A DNA stretch of 38,230 bases from Holophagaceae bacterium (GCA_025361125.1 JANYBM010000129.1:1-38230), one strand, 5' to 3'. Counted from the first letter of the stretch, positions 23,754 to 33,072 are shown. The notes: generated by a model not told the origin, from the sequence alone. A program made the numbers and translations.

Positions 23754-25786
23754 TGCTTCAAGATCTCTTTCTCGCCCTGATGCTGCCCTTGCCTCCTTGG
23801 CTTGGGTTCTGGATCTTTCGTCGTAAAGGAAGGGTTGGGATCAGCTATGGCTATTTCCTGGGGGGAATCCTGGCGGTACTTTCACTGCCCTGGCTGATGC
23901 TCTCCCGCACAGTAGGAATCGAGCCTTTGCCCTCTGCGTTCCTTGGAGGCACGCTGTTTGGCTTCAGTCTATTCGTGCAGTTAAACCGCGAAGGCGCCCA
24001 AGGCATCCGGCGCTTGGGCTTTGGTGTAGGCGGGGCAACGATCTTCGCTTGGCTTTTAAGTGTGCAAGTAGGTCTCGATGCAACGGAGTCATTCCTCGTA
24101 TTCTGGGGTACCACCATCACCCAGACAGCCCTGTGGATGTTGCTTTCTGATCTCGGCTACCGGCTGAGCAAAGGCCGCTGGTTGTCTGCCCGTGTGCCCA
24201 TCGTTGGCGGTGTGACAGTGCTCGTCTGCAAGGTCATCTATCACTTTCTCCCCGGTCACTTCACCACCATGTCCTTTCCAACTTCCCTGTTGGCGGGGTT
24301 GCTGCTGGGCCTCGTAGCGCTTCAGCAACTCACCTGGCTGCGCAGCCAAGGCATCTGGGTGGAGGGTCGCGGGGATGCAGTCCGCACGGCCTTGACGGCC
24401 TTGGATGTCAGTGAGAAGCCCGAAAGCCCGTCCCTCCTTTATGGCATTGACTCGGAGCAACCGATGCTCCTCGTCAATGATTCCGGAGCGATTGCTGAAT
24501 CCAACGGAGCGTTCAGCCATATGGTGGGGCTGCCCCGCCATGAGGTCCGTGGGCTACCGCTTTCCGCCATGCTCCAGGGCCAAGATACATCCACTTGGGA
24601 CGATTTGCGTCAGCAATTGGGCCAGTTGGGACGAGGGCGAACCACTTCCGCCCTGGTACATAAGGATGGCGCTTTTCAGGATGTGCAATTGGAAGCAGTA
24701 GCCTTCGACCGGAACATGGCGTTGGTGTGGATCTCTGATCAACGCGGTGGCACCTTGGCGCTTCGTGGTGAGAGTTTGGGTCCCGTCCTGATGAATGGCG
24801 ATGGTTCTGGAGTCGCACAGCGCTCGTTGGTGAATGCCTTGGGCATCATCGTTCCCGCAGCGGAGCAGATTCTGGGAGAGACCCTGGAGCACGGTACCCG
24901 CACAGCCGCGGAGATGATCCTGCTGGCGGCGCAACGACTCACTCCCAGTGGGCAGGGGAATTTGCCTGAGTCTTCCATGGCTACGGCCTTGGATGCGCCC
25001 AAAGCCATGGATTCCCTCATACCCAAGCTCCAGCGAATGTTGCCCTCCTTGATTCAGGTCCAGATCCGCGCTGAGAGCCTACCCCTAAGGCTTTCTGAAG
25101 ATGCGCTCCAGCGGGTTGCAACCCACCTGGTGCTACATGGCAGGCAGGCCCTCCGTGCCGGAACCCTGACGCTCGTGGTGGAACTCCAGGAATTGGGAGG
25201 CCGCAGATGGGCCTTGCTCACACTCGACCTGAACGGTTCCCATCTCAAGCACCCTCACGTCATGCTCGGCCTGCCATGGCTACAGCAAGTGGTGGGTGAA
25301 TTCCGGGGCATGCTGGAACTGACCCAGGATGATCATGGCGGGATCTGGCCACAGATCTATTTGCCCTTGGCTGAGCCCGAGACACCTGCCACACCCTCTC
25401 CTTTGCTATCCCGTTATATCTGGATCGTGGATCAGGATCCCTTGGTACGGGAAGCTCTGGAAAACCTTGTGATCCGAAAAGGCGGGCAGGCCATGGCTTT
25501 CCAAAACCTTGTAGACCTGCTGAAAGCAAGCAAGGAACAAGATCCACCGGATGCCTTGGTGCTGGAACGATCGCCCAAGCTTGAACGGTTCGCCAAGGCC
25601 ATGAGTGGATTCCACCGGGAACCCATTCCCACCCTTGTGATGGGCAATGGCCAAGCACAGCCCGTAAGTCCGCTACGTTTAGGCCTGTTGAAGCTCGGCT
25701 TCATTGAGAAACCATTCCCAAGCCAGGAATTCGTGCAAAGCATCTTGGCTCTTCTGAGCAAAACCAATGGACAGGAGCGGGCATGA
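23753..25786 (+). CDS. degenerate hybrid sensor protein (membrane-PAS-ATPase-like-receiver)
   Basis: The 677-residue protein has six or seven membrane helices (residues 5-195), a PAS-like domain (about 228-335) and a region (420-540) that looks like a histidine-kinase ATPase domain but lacks the key motifs. The N-box region reads HLVLHGRQAL in place of NLLxNAxxAL, and there is no DxGxG or GTGLG. No H-box is found between PAS and ATPase. A receiver-like domain (554-670) keeps the acidic pair Asp560/Asp562 and Lys653 (EKPF), but the phospho-acceptor position is Glu605 (ALVLERS). This suggests a pseudokinase scaffold. It sits between the aminotransferase and glmU with 1- and 4-base overlaps, so it is stoichiometrically coupled to them. 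Confidence 0.78.
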   Translation: MLQDLFLALMLPLPPWLGFWIFRRKGRVGISYGYFLGGILAVLSLPWLMLSRTVGIEPLPSAFLGGTLFGFSLFVQLNREGAQGIRRLGFGVGGATIFAWLLSVQVGLDATESFLVFWGTTITQTALWMLLSDLGYRLSKGRWLSARVPIVGGVTVLVCKVIYHFLPGHFTTMSFPTSLLAGLLLGLVALQQLTWLRSQGIWVEGRGDAVRTALTALDVSEKPESPSLLYGIDSEQPMLLVNDSGAIAESNGAFSHMVGLPRHEVRGLPLSAMLQGQDTSTWDDLRQQLGQLGRGRTTSALVHKDGAFQDVQLEAVAFDRNMALVWISDQRGGTLALRGESLGPVLMNGDGSGVAQRSLVNALGIIVPAAEQILGETLEHGTRTAAEMILLAAQRLTPSGQGNLPESSMATALDAPKAMDSLIPKLQRMLPSLIQVQIRAESLPLRLSEDALQRVATHLVLHGRQALRAGTLTLVVELQELGGRRWALLTLDLNGSHLKHPHVMLGLPWLQQVVGEFRGMLELTQDDHGGIWPQIYLPLAEPETPATPSPLLSRYIWIVDQDPLVREALENLVIRKGGQAMAFQNLVDLLKASKEQDPPDALVLERSPKLERFAKAMSGFHREPIPTLVMGNGQAQPVSPLRLGLLKLGFIEKPFPSQEFVQSILALLSKTNGQERA

Positions 25787-27171
25787 CTACAGTGGCGGTG
25801 ATTCTTGCTGCAGGCATGGGCAAACGAATGAAATCCAGGATGCCCAAGGTCCTTCACCCGATCCTGGGCGACCCGGCGTTGCTGTGGGTACTGCGGGCCC
25901 TGCCGACGGAACTCGAAGCGGCCATCGTGGTAATTCATCATGGCAAAGAGAAGGTGCTTGCTGCCCTTGAAAGCTGGCGGAAAGAAGAGTTGCTCCCCTG
26001 CAGGGTGCTAACGATTGATCAGGGCGAGCCCCTAGGTACTGGGCATGCGGTGCGAATCTGCGCGGCTGAACTGGATCGCCTAAAAGCCTCCCGGGTCGTC
26101 ATCCTTTCGGGCGATGTGCCATTGATCCGGGCAGAGACCGTGGCAGCCCTTTGCACATCAGAAGGCTCGTTGCTGGCGATGGAATTACCTGATCCTGATG
26201 GTTATGGAAGGGTCATTCAAAATCTTGATGGCAGCCTCTCTACCTTGGTGGAGCAACGGGATGCAAGCCCTGCTGAACAAGCCATCACCCTCGTGAATGG
26301 TGGGGCCTATGCGTTGCCCTGGTCCTTGCTCAGGCCCGCGCTGCACCGATTGAAGAACAATAATGCCCAAGGTGAATTTTACTTGACGGACGCAGTAGCG
26401 GATATTGCCAGCAAGCATGCCATCCAGGTCAATTTTTGCGATACAGAGGAACTCGCCGGCATGAATTCAAGGAATGATCAGGCCGCTTTGCAGGCTTCGG
26501 CCCAATGGCGCATCAACACTTCTTGGATGAAGCAGGGCGTGAGCTTTCTGGATGCGTCCAGCACGTTTCTGGGGCCCCGGGTCCGGCTTGAGCAGGATGT
26601 TCTTATCGAACCGCTGGTGCGTATGGAAGGTCTGGTCCATGTGGGCGCTGGCACCCATGTAGGGCAAGGCTCCATCATTGCTGGCGGTGAAATCGGCAAA
26701 GAAGTATCCATCCGACCCTATTCAATCATCGAGGGCGCCAAGATCGGGAACCACTGCGTGGTGGGGCCGTTTGCAAGATTGAGGGAAGGCACCGAGTTGC
26801 AATCGAATGTTCATGTGGGCAACTTCGTGGAAACCAAGCAAACCCTTCTCAAGCAGGGCGCCAAGGCCAATCATCTGGCCTATCTCGGAGATTCCGAAGT
26901 AGGCGAAAACAGCAATGTCGGTGCGGGCGTGATCTTCTGCAATTACGATGGCGTCAGTAAACATCGCACCACCATCGGCAAAGATGCCTTCATCGGCAGC
27001 GACACGCAACTCGTGGCGCCCGTGACTATCGGCGCTGGGGTTGTGATCGCAGCCGGAAGCACCATCACCGGAGACGTTCCCGATCATGCGCTTGCCATGA
27101 CCCGCGCAACCCTGGTGCTCAAGGCGGAAGGCGCCATCCGGTATTGGGAAAGACTGAAAAAAAAGACATGA
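25783..27171 (+). CDS. glmU: bifunctional UDP-GlcNAc synthesis enzyme GlmU
   Basis: The 462-residue enzyme has an N-terminal nucleotidyltransferase domain with LAAGMGKRMKSRMPK (8-22) and the uridine/Mg-binding LSGDVPL segment. The C-terminal left-handed beta-helix (about 255-455) carries hexapeptide repeats and the acetyl-CoA site. The enzyme acetylates GlcN-1-P and then joins GlcNAc-1-P to UMP, providing UDP-GlcNAc for peptidoglycan and lipid A. The first ATG overlaps the preceding stop codon by 4 bases. It matches the usual length and shows no anomalies. Confidence 0.97.
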   Translation: MTTVAVILAAGMGKRMKSRMPKVLHPILGDPALLWVLRALPTELEAAIVVIHHGKEKVLAALESWRKEELLPCRVLTIDQGEPLGTGHAVRICAAELDRLKASRVVILSGDVPLIRAETVAALCTSEGSLLAMELPDPDGYGRVIQNLDGSLSTLVEQRDASPAEQAITLVNGGAYALPWSLLRPALHRLKNNNAQGEFYLTDAVADIASKHAIQVNFCDTEELAGMNSRNDQAALQASAQWRINTSWMKQGVSFLDASSTFLGPRVRLEQDVLIEPLVRMEGLVHVGAGTHVGQGSIIAGGEIGKEVSIRPYSIIEGAKIGNHCVVGPFARLREGTELQSNVHVGNFVETKQTLLKQGAKANHLAYLGDSEVGENSNVGAGVIFCNYDGVSKHRTTIGKDAFIGSDTQLVAPVTIGAGVVIAAGSTITGDVPDHALAMTRATLVLKAEGAIRYWERLKKKT

Positions 27172-27191
27172 GTTAGACTTAAATCTTTGCT

Positions 27192-27989
27192 ATGAACCAG
27201 ATTCCCGGGAAACGAATGCTCAAATCTTTTACCCAAATCGGCGCGTCATTGATGGAGTTTTTCAGCCAAGCTGGGGATTTCGCGGTGATTTCGGCTCGCG
27301 CCCTCAGGGCCATCCTGAAGCGCCCCTTTGATTTTGAAAACTTGATGCGACAGTTTGTTGCCATCGGGGTGAACTCGATTCCCGTGGTCTTGCTGACAGG
27401 CTTGGCCGTGAGCATGGTCTTCGCGGTACAACTGGCCTTCGGCTTCAAGCAATTCCAGGCCCAAGGTCTTGCCTCCAGCGTAGAGGGGCTGGCCGTGGTC
27501 CGGGAGCTGGCACCGGTCATCACAGGCCTGATGATGAGTGGCCGGGTCGGTTCCGCCATGGCCGCAGAGCTGGGCACGATGCAAGTGACCGAACAAATTG
27601 ACGCTCTGGAATGCTTGGCCACGGACCCCATCCACTACCTTTTTGTGCCTCGGTTGCTGGCGGCTCTGGTGATGCTTCCACTGCTCACAGGCCTCGCCAT
27701 CTACGTTGGGTATTGGGGCGGATATCTCATCCTGGTCAACGTAGAGGGCCAAAGCGCTTACACCTTTGCCCATGAGTTCTACAAACTGATCGGTACCCGG
27801 GATCTGCGGATCGCCTTGACCAAGGCCATGGTCTTCGGGCTCATCATCGCGTTGGTGGGATGTTGGAGGGGCTATCGGACCCGGGGTGGCGCCGAAGGCG
27901 TGGGCAACGCGCCCACCAGTAGCGTGGTGACTTCTTCACTGTGGATCCTGGTGACAGATTTCTTCCTGACCAAGTTGATGCTCGTATGA
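27192..27989 (+). CDS. mlaE: MlaE, permease of the MCE lipid transporter
   Basis: The 265-residue protein has the MlaE signature stretches (FVAIGVNSIPVVLLTGLAVS, RELAPVITGLMMSGRVGSA and TEQIDALECLATDP) and about five membrane helices. MlaE pairs with the ATPase MlaF and the substrate-binding hexamer MlaD to move phospholipids between membranes. The ATG at 27192 lies 20 bases after glmU and has no clear ribosome site, so it may rely on coupling; an ATG at 27216 is an alternative. It overlaps mlaF by 4 bases. A separate mlaB or mlaC is not seen here. Confidence 0.95.
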   Translation: MNQIPGKRMLKSFTQIGASLMEFFSQAGDFAVISARALRAILKRPFDFENLMRQFVAIGVNSIPVVLLTGLAVSMVFAVQLAFGFKQFQAQGLASSVEGLAVVRELAPVITGLMMSGRVGSAMAAELGTMQVTEQIDALECLATDPIHYLFVPRLLAALVMLPLLTGLAIYVGYWGGYLILVNVEGQSAYTFAHEFYKLIGTRDLRIALTKAMVFGLIIALVGCWRGYRTRGGAEGVGNAPTSSVVTSSLWILVTDFFLTKLMLV

Positions 27990-28780
27990 CCGCGGTCATT
28001 GAAGTCGCCAACGTATCCAAGGCCTTCGGTTCCAAGGTCGTGCTCAAGAACGTGAACCTTGCCGTGGAACAGGGCGAGAGCCTAGTGATCATGGGCGGGT
28101 CTGGGACGGGAAAAACGGTCCTGCTCCGCATCATCATGGGCCTGTTGGCACCCGACAGCGGACATGTCGCTGTGGAGGGGAAGACCATTCAAGAGCTCAG
28201 CATCCCAGAGCTGTTTGAGGTCCGTAAACAGATCGGCATGTGCTTCCAGATGGCAGCCCTGTTCGATTCCATGAGTGTTTTTGAGAACGTGGGCTTCGCG
28301 CTGAAGCGGCACACAAAAATGACCAAGAAGGAAATCGCGATGCGCGTGGACGAATGCCTGGAAATGGTTGGTTTGAAGGGGACCGACAAGCTCAAGCCCT
28401 CAGAGCTTTCCGGCGGCATGAAACGCCGTGTGGGCTTCGCGCGGGCCATCGCGCTGAAACCCAAGATCCTCCTGTTCGACGAACCCACCACCGGCCTCGA
28501 TCCGGTCATGACGGATGTCATCGGGCGGATCATCCTGGACCTGAAACACGAGCTGGGTGTCACAAGCATCACGGTCACCCACGATCTGAAATCGGCCTTC
28601 ATGATCGCCGACCGCGTGGCCCTTATCTTCCAAGGCGAGTGCCTTGCCATTGAAAAACCAGAAGTATTCAAAGTGAACCCAAACCCCGTGATCCAGCAAT
28701 TCTTGCGTGGAGATGCGGACGGCCCTTTCTTGCAAGATCCACCACCTCCCAAACATAATCGCCCGGAGGCAAACACATGA
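27986..28780 (+). CDS. mlaF: MlaF, ABC ATPase of the MCE lipid transporter
   Basis: The start is the ATG overlapping the mlaE stop (ATGA), giving 264 residues. Walker A (GGSGTGKTV), the signature LSGGMKRRV, Walker B (ILLFDEPTTGLDP) and the H-loop (VTHDLKS) are all present. The Q-loop region CFQMAALFDSMSVFENV is typical of the MlaF/MkL subfamily. ATP hydrolysis drives lipid movement through MlaE. The stop overlaps mlaD by 4 bases. Confidence 0.96.
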   Translation: MTAVIEVANVSKAFGSKVVLKNVNLAVEQGESLVIMGGSGTGKTVLLRIIMGLLAPDSGHVAVEGKTIQELSIPELFEVRKQIGMCFQMAALFDSMSVFENVGFALKRHTKMTKKEIAMRVDECLEMVGLKGTDKLKPSELSGGMKRRVGFARAIALKPKILLFDEPTTGLDPVMTDVIGRIILDLKHELGVTSITVTHDLKSAFMIADRVALIFQGECLAIEKPEVFKVNPNPVIQQFLRGDADGPFLQDPPPPKHNRPEANT

Positions 28781-30243
28781 AAATTGAGACCAAGGTCGGC
28801 TTATTCTTTGTGGGCACCCTCGTGGTTCTGGGAATTCTCGTCTTCAACACGGGAAAATTCACTTTGGGCAGCGACAAGGATTCCGAACACTTCACCGTTT
28901 ATTTTGATCAGGTGGCGGGTCTTGCGGTGCAGGCTCCGGTGCGGGTGGCCGGTGTGAAGGTGGGCGAAGTCAAGACCATCACGCTGGACCATGGCCGGGC
29001 CAAAGTGGCTTTGAAGTTGGACAAGGATTTTCCGGTTTATTCAGATTCCCAAGCTTCCTTGAGCTCCATCGGCATCCTTGGTGAAAAGTACATAGACATG
29101 ACCCAAGGACACTATGAGAAGGGGTTGCTTGATCCTTCATTGCCCATCCCCAGCCGGGGCGGTGTGAGCCTGGATGATCTGATGGTCACCCTGGCTGCCA
29201 TCAGCCGGGATATCAAGGGTGTCACCGGGGCTTTGAACCACTCCATCGGAGGCGAAGAAGGTCGCGTCAAATTGGATGAGATCGTGGACAACATCAGGGT
29301 GCTCACCGGAGAGTTCAGGACGCTGTCCCAGGAAAATCACGCTGCCATCAATCACACCTTGGCCAATGCCGAAGCCATGACCGGCGACTTGCGCGAGCGG
29401 ATGCCGCGGCTCGCCCAACAGTTCGAAGATCTCGGAAAGCATTTGGATGCGATGGTCCAGGAAACCCGTCCGGAACTGCGGGGCACGATGCAGGACGTCC
29501 ACAAGCTGGCGGGTAGTTTTCAGGAAACTTCCGCCAACCTGAAAAATATCACCGCCAAACTCAACAATGGTGAAGGCACCATCGGCAAACTTTTGAATGA
29601 CGACTCCACCATCAAAAAGATCAATACCGCCGTGGACAGCCTGAATGACATGCTTGGCGGCGTCAAATCCATGGACCTGCGTCTGGACATGAGCGCCGCC
29701 CGCTGGACCTCCCGTGGGGACAGCCAGGTCGGCTTGGGCATTGAACTCGCGCCGCGCCACGACTACTGGTATTCCCTGGACCTCAATTCCACTCCCGATG
29801 GCAAGATCTCCGATTCGAGCCGTACGGTCCAGAAGATAGATCCCAGCACCGGCCTTCCGGTGGATGTTCTGGAGAAGACCCGTACAGTGACTTCCGATCA
29901 GGCCGTCACTGTATCCGCTCAGTTCGCGAAGCGCTTCGCGGAGAACTGGGTGCTCAGCGCGGGCATTGTAGAGGGCAAGGGCGGCGCCGGTATCGAGTGG
30001 CGCTCTTTCGAAGACCGCTTCCGTTTTGGCGCTCTGGCCTATGACTTCACCAAGCGCGACGATAAACCCAATCCCCGCTACCGGCTTACCGCCAGTTATC
30101 AGTTCTGGAAAAATGTTTATGTGAAGATCGGCGGCCAAGACTTGGGTAACAAGGAATTACGCACCTTCTTTGTCGGTGGCGGTATCCGCTGGAAGGATGA
30201 CGACCTCAAAAAACTAGTAGGTTTGGCGAGTTCCGCGAAATAG
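28777..30243 (+). CDS. mlaD: MlaD-type MCE protein with a long helical stalk and beta-rich C-terminal domain
   Basis: The 488-residue protein is far longer than the roughly 180-residue E. coli MlaD. It has one membrane helix (7-24), a single MCE domain (about 38-115, with VRVAGVKVGEVKTI), a helical part (about 130-295) that could form a tube in a hexamer, and a final domain (about 300-475) made of ten or so alternating strand-like segments with aromatic ends, such as DYWYSLDLNST, VLSAGIVEG, RYRLTASYQF and FFVGGGIRW. That pattern resembles an outer-membrane beta-barrel. A comparable MCE-barrel fusion has been described for Veillonella MlaD. If correct, one polypeptide would link both membranes. 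The gene overlaps mlaF by 4 bases. Confidence 0.9.
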   Translation: MKIETKVGLFFVGTLVVLGILVFNTGKFTLGSDKDSEHFTVYFDQVAGLAVQAPVRVAGVKVGEVKTITLDHGRAKVALKLDKDFPVYSDSQASLSSIGILGEKYIDMTQGHYEKGLLDPSLPIPSRGGVSLDDLMVTLAAISRDIKGVTGALNHSIGGEEGRVKLDEIVDNIRVLTGEFRTLSQENHAAINHTLANAEAMTGDLRERMPRLAQQFEDLGKHLDAMVQETRPELRGTMQDVHKLAGSFQETSANLKNITAKLNNGEGTIGKLLNDDSTIKKINTAVDSLNDMLGGVKSMDLRLDMSAARWTSRGDSQVGLGIELAPRHDYWYSLDLNSTPDGKISDSSRTVQKIDPSTGLPVDVLEKTRTVTSDQAVTVSAQFAKRFAENWVLSAGIVEGKGGAGIEWRSFEDRFRFGALAYDFTKRDDKPNPRYRLTASYQFWKNVYVKIGGQDLGNKELRTFFVGGGIRWKDDDLKKLVGLASSAK

Positions 30244-30283
30244 CTATGGTCCATCATTCAGATATTGGTTGAAAATAAGAGTC

Positions 30284-31060
30284 ATGACCTTCGACACATT
30301 ACCCGCCGAACACTATCGGCTATTCCTGTGGGTTCGGCGTGGTGTCCCCTTGACCCTGATGGCGGGCTTCCTTCTAGTGGGGTTCCTTATGCCCCATGGA
30401 CCTCATGGCTTCGGCTGGTGGGCTCTAGCAGCCATGGCCATGGCGGGTGTGGCGTGGCCCACATTTAAACGGGGCGAGGCCTATTTGCTGGCCCGCCGGG
30501 CTATCATCCGCTGGGATGGCATGTGGGTGTGGCTCTTGAGACCTCTAGCTAAAGCGATAGGCCTGGAAGATGCATGGATCCTCTCCTTCTGCGGTTGGAA
30601 CAATCACCGCGTTCGAGAGGCATTTGAGAACCGGAAAGCACGACGATCCTTGATCCTCCTGCCTCATTGCATCCAGCTCGCCAAGTGCAAGGCGCCTATT
30701 CTCGATGACCTCGAAAAATGTTATGACTGCGGCCTTTGCCCTGTGGGCGATTACATGCACGGCATTTTGGAAAAGGGTTGGGAGAGTCGCATCACCAACC
30801 GCAGTTATAAGGCCTATCGGGAGACCCGCGAGTACCGACCTGACTTGATCGTTGCCGTAAGTTGCACAGACCGGCTGCTCAAAGGCCTGACGAAGCTGTC
30901 AGAAGTCCCGGCCTATGTGATCCCGCTGACCCTTCCCCATGGCATGTGCGTGGACACTCAATTCAGTGTTCCACACCTGTTCGCCGCCATGCAGACCCTT
31001 GCCGAACCCAAGTTGGGCCCTCGCCCTGTCGAAGGCCAGGACTCCATGAGTGCCGCTTAA
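30284..31060 (+). CDS. DUF116-family protein
   Basis: From the ATG at 30284 (a TTG at 30269 is possible) the product has 258 residues. One or two hydrophobic helices lie in residues 15-55, followed by a Cys-rich domain with LPHCIQLAKCKAP and CYDCGLCPVGDYM, the signature of DUF116. The function is not established; the cysteine pattern suggests a metal or Fe-S centre. It begins about 40 bases after mlaD and its stop shares a base with the next ATG (TAATG), so it is part of the same transcript. Confidence 0.85.
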   Translation: MTFDTLPAEHYRLFLWVRRGVPLTLMAGFLLVGFLMPHGPHGFGWWALAAMAMAGVAWPTFKRGEAYLLARRAIIRWDGMWVWLLRPLAKAIGLEDAWILSFCGWNNHRVREAFENRKARRSLILLPHCIQLAKCKAPILDDLEKCYDCGLCPVGDYMHGILEKGWESRITNRSYKAYRETREYRPDLIVAVSCTDRLLKGLTKLSEVPAYVIPLTLPHGMCVDTQFSVPHLFAAMQTLAEPKLGPRPVEGQDSMSAA

Positions 31061-32040
31061 TGCGGGCATTGTGCTTCCGGAAATTTGGTGGCCCAGAAGT
31101 GCTTGGCATTGAAGAGTTGCCAACACCGCTGCTGCTTCCAGGCCACGCCTTGGTTCGAATGAAAGCCATTGGTTTAAATTTCGCCGACATTTATAGGCGG
31201 AAGGGAAAGTACCACTTGGCTGGAGAGTCGCCCTGGATTGCCGGGTATGAAGGGGCTGGATTAATCGAAGGAATGAACGGAGATCACCCGAGTGGAGTGA
31301 ACAGATTGAACATTGGTGACCGGGTGGCCTTCACCGACGCCCCCTTTGCCAATGCGGAATTAGTGGCGGTGCCCTATGAAAAGCTAATCCCAGTGCCTGG
31401 GGACATCTCCTTCGAGACTGCGGCGAGCTTGCTGCTACAAGGGCTCACGGCTCAATATCTGGCGGAGGATAGTCATTCTTTGGAAACTGGGGAAGCTGTG
31501 CTCATCCATGCCGCCGCGGGCGGCGTAGGTCTCCTCCTCATCCAAATCGCAAAGTCCAAGGGTGCCCGGATTATGGGCCTTGTCTCCAGTGAGGCCAAGC
31601 GCCAAGCAGCTCTGGCTGCGGGCGCGGAGCAAGCCATCTTGTATTCGCAGGATTGGGTGGCAGCAGCCCACCAATTTTCCGGTACTGGCAACGGTATAGA
31701 CGTCGTTTACGATTCTGTGGGCTCCACTTTGAGACAAAGCTTGGATGCCCTTCGTGTGGGAGGCCACGCAGTCTTCTTCGGCATGGCGGGTGGAGACCCT
31801 CAACCCGTGGATCCGCGCTATCTCATGGACACATCTAAAACCCTTACTGGAGGAGATCTTTGGAACGTGTTGACCACGCATGAAGCACGTACCCGGCGGG
31901 CAAATAAATTGTTTGAAGGGGTCCGCAACGGGGCCTTGAAGCTTCGCATCGCGGCCAGCTTTGCACTCTCTGAAGGCTCCGCTGCCCATGCCTTTCTTGA
32001 AGGCCGCAGCGCGATTGGGAAGGTGCTGTTGCTCCCATGA
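31060..32040 (+). CDS. NADPH:quinone oxidoreductase, zinc-less MDR family
   Basis: The 326-residue protein begins with MRALCFRKFGGPEVL, typical of the medium-chain quinone oxidoreductase group. The GroES-like domain holds GLNFADIYRRKG, and the Rossmann domain carries AAAGGVGLLLIQIAKSKGA. There are no zinc-binding cysteines. Such enzymes reduce quinones or enones with NADPH. The ATG overlaps the DUF116 stop by one base, and the stop overlaps the UbiA-like gene by 4. The combination with a prenyltransferase hints at quinone metabolism, but the substrate is not known. Confidence 0.92.
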   Translation: MRALCFRKFGGPEVLGIEELPTPLLLPGHALVRMKAIGLNFADIYRRKGKYHLAGESPWIAGYEGAGLIEGMNGDHPSGVNRLNIGDRVAFTDAPFANAELVAVPYEKLIPVPGDISFETAASLLLQGLTAQYLAEDSHSLETGEAVLIHAAAGGVGLLLIQIAKSKGARIMGLVSSEAKRQAALAAGAEQAILYSQDWVAAAHQFSGTGNGIDVVYDSVGSTLRQSLDALRVGGHAVFFGMAGGDPQPVDPRYLMDTSKTLTGGDLWNVLTTHEARTRRANKLFEGVRNGALKLRIAASFALSEGSAAHAFLEGRSAIGKVLLLP

Positions 32041-32972
32041 AGCCTCCGAAATTCACGACCCGAAGGCTGTTCGAGAAGCTCCTGGGCAAGGCGTTGATGA
32101 GTTATCTGCTGCATCTGCGCCCAGGCGAATGGCCCATCATGACCGCCCACTTTTTCCTTGGCACCCTGCTTGCGAAAGGCTGGCCCGCCTTCACCGCCGG
32201 GGTGTTTGGGGTGACTGGAAGCATCGCAGCTTGGACAATATTCGTGGTGCTCATGAATGGCGGCACTCTGGCGCTGAACTCGGCTTTCGACCAGGATGAA
32301 GGGGACATCGGCTACCTGAAGGTGCCGCCCAAGCCACCCAAATACCTGGCCCATTTTGGCTTCATGCTCCTGGCTGCCAGTCTATGCTGGAGCCTGGCCT
32401 TCACTCGCGTTAAGCCCGGTGGCCATTACTTCTTCGAGATTGTAATGACCTGCGTGCTGCTGAGCATTCTCTACAGCATGCCACCTATCCGACTGAAAGC
32501 CCGAGCGGGTTGGGATCTGCTCATCAATTGTGCAGGCTTTGGATTCTTCACCCCCATGGCCGGCTGGGTTTTCACAGGCCGTGGTCTGGAACCTGTGTTG
32601 ATGAGCCTTTGCCTTGGCTTCGGCCTGCTCTTTGCCGCACTCTACCCGCTCACCCAGATTTACCAGGTCGAAGAGGACACCCAACGGGGCGACCAGACCC
32701 TCGTGATTCGTTTCGGCATTGGTCAAAGCTTGACCTACGCGATCATTGCAACCCTTAGCGCCCATCTGTGGTTCGCCCAGGCCTGCCTGAAGGCCCAGGT
32801 CAATCCGCTTTTCCTGTTGCTCTCCCTTGCCGCATGGCTGGGCATCCTGATCCCTTGGCGACTGCGCTGGCAAAGGGTCAGTACGCAGCAGGCCGAGTCC
32901 GGTATGTACCGTGGCCTCACAGCTTGGGCCATCACCGACATCAGCGTGCTGGTCTTGTTGTGGCCGAAATAG
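32037..32972 (+). CDS. UbiA-family membrane prenyltransferase
   Basis: The 311-residue protein has about eight membrane helices and both Asp-rich motifs of the UbiA family: NSAFDQDEGDIG near residue 81, and YQVEEDTQRGDQTL near residue 203. These bind the Mg-pyrophosphate of the prenyl donor. The family transfers prenyl chains to aromatic acceptors in quinone, heme O, chlorophyll and archaeal-type lipid synthesis. No aromatic-acid processing gene lies next to it, so the acceptor is not identified. It starts in the quinone oxidoreductase stop codon region (ATGA). Confidence 0.88.
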   Translation: MKPPKFTTRRLFEKLLGKALMSYLLHLRPGEWPIMTAHFFLGTLLAKGWPAFTAGVFGVTGSIAAWTIFVVLMNGGTLALNSAFDQDEGDIGYLKVPPKPPKYLAHFGFMLLAASLCWSLAFTRVKPGGHYFFEIVMTCVLLSILYSMPPIRLKARAGWDLLINCAGFGFFTPMAGWVFTGRGLEPVLMSLCLGFGLLFAALYPLTQIYQVEEDTQRGDQTLVIRFGIGQSLTYAIIATLSAHLWFAQACLKAQVNPLFLLLSLAAWLGILIPWRLRWQRVSTQQAESGMYRGLTAWAITDISVLVLLWPK

Positions 32973-32981
32973 AAAGCAAGA

Positions 32982-33016
32982 AGTCGAGAGTTAAAAGTCG
33001 AGCGTTCAGCGTCCCA
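32982..33016. repeat. degenerate 7-base repeat tract
   Basis: Units AGTCGAG, AGTTAAA, AGTCGAG, CGTTCAG and CGTCCCA follow in strict 7-base phase in the spacer between the UbiA-like gene and pgeF. Two units are identical and the others differ at several positions. Confidence 0.5.
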
Positions 33017-33072
33017 CCACCGTTGCTTCACGCGCTTCCACCGAACATCGAAATTCATGAGTACCAGCCTTT

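Noticed and set aside
29925-29940. Perfect 16-bp palindrome CGCGAAGCGCTTCGCG inside mlaD
   Set aside because: It lies within coding sequence at codons for AKRFAE, is isolated, and can arise by codon choice; no other evidence for a regulatory site.
29137-30138. Long minus-strand frame of 333 codons opposite mlaD
   Set aside because: It is a shadow of the high-GC mlaD coding sequence; mlaD has the clear family motifs and operon overlap.
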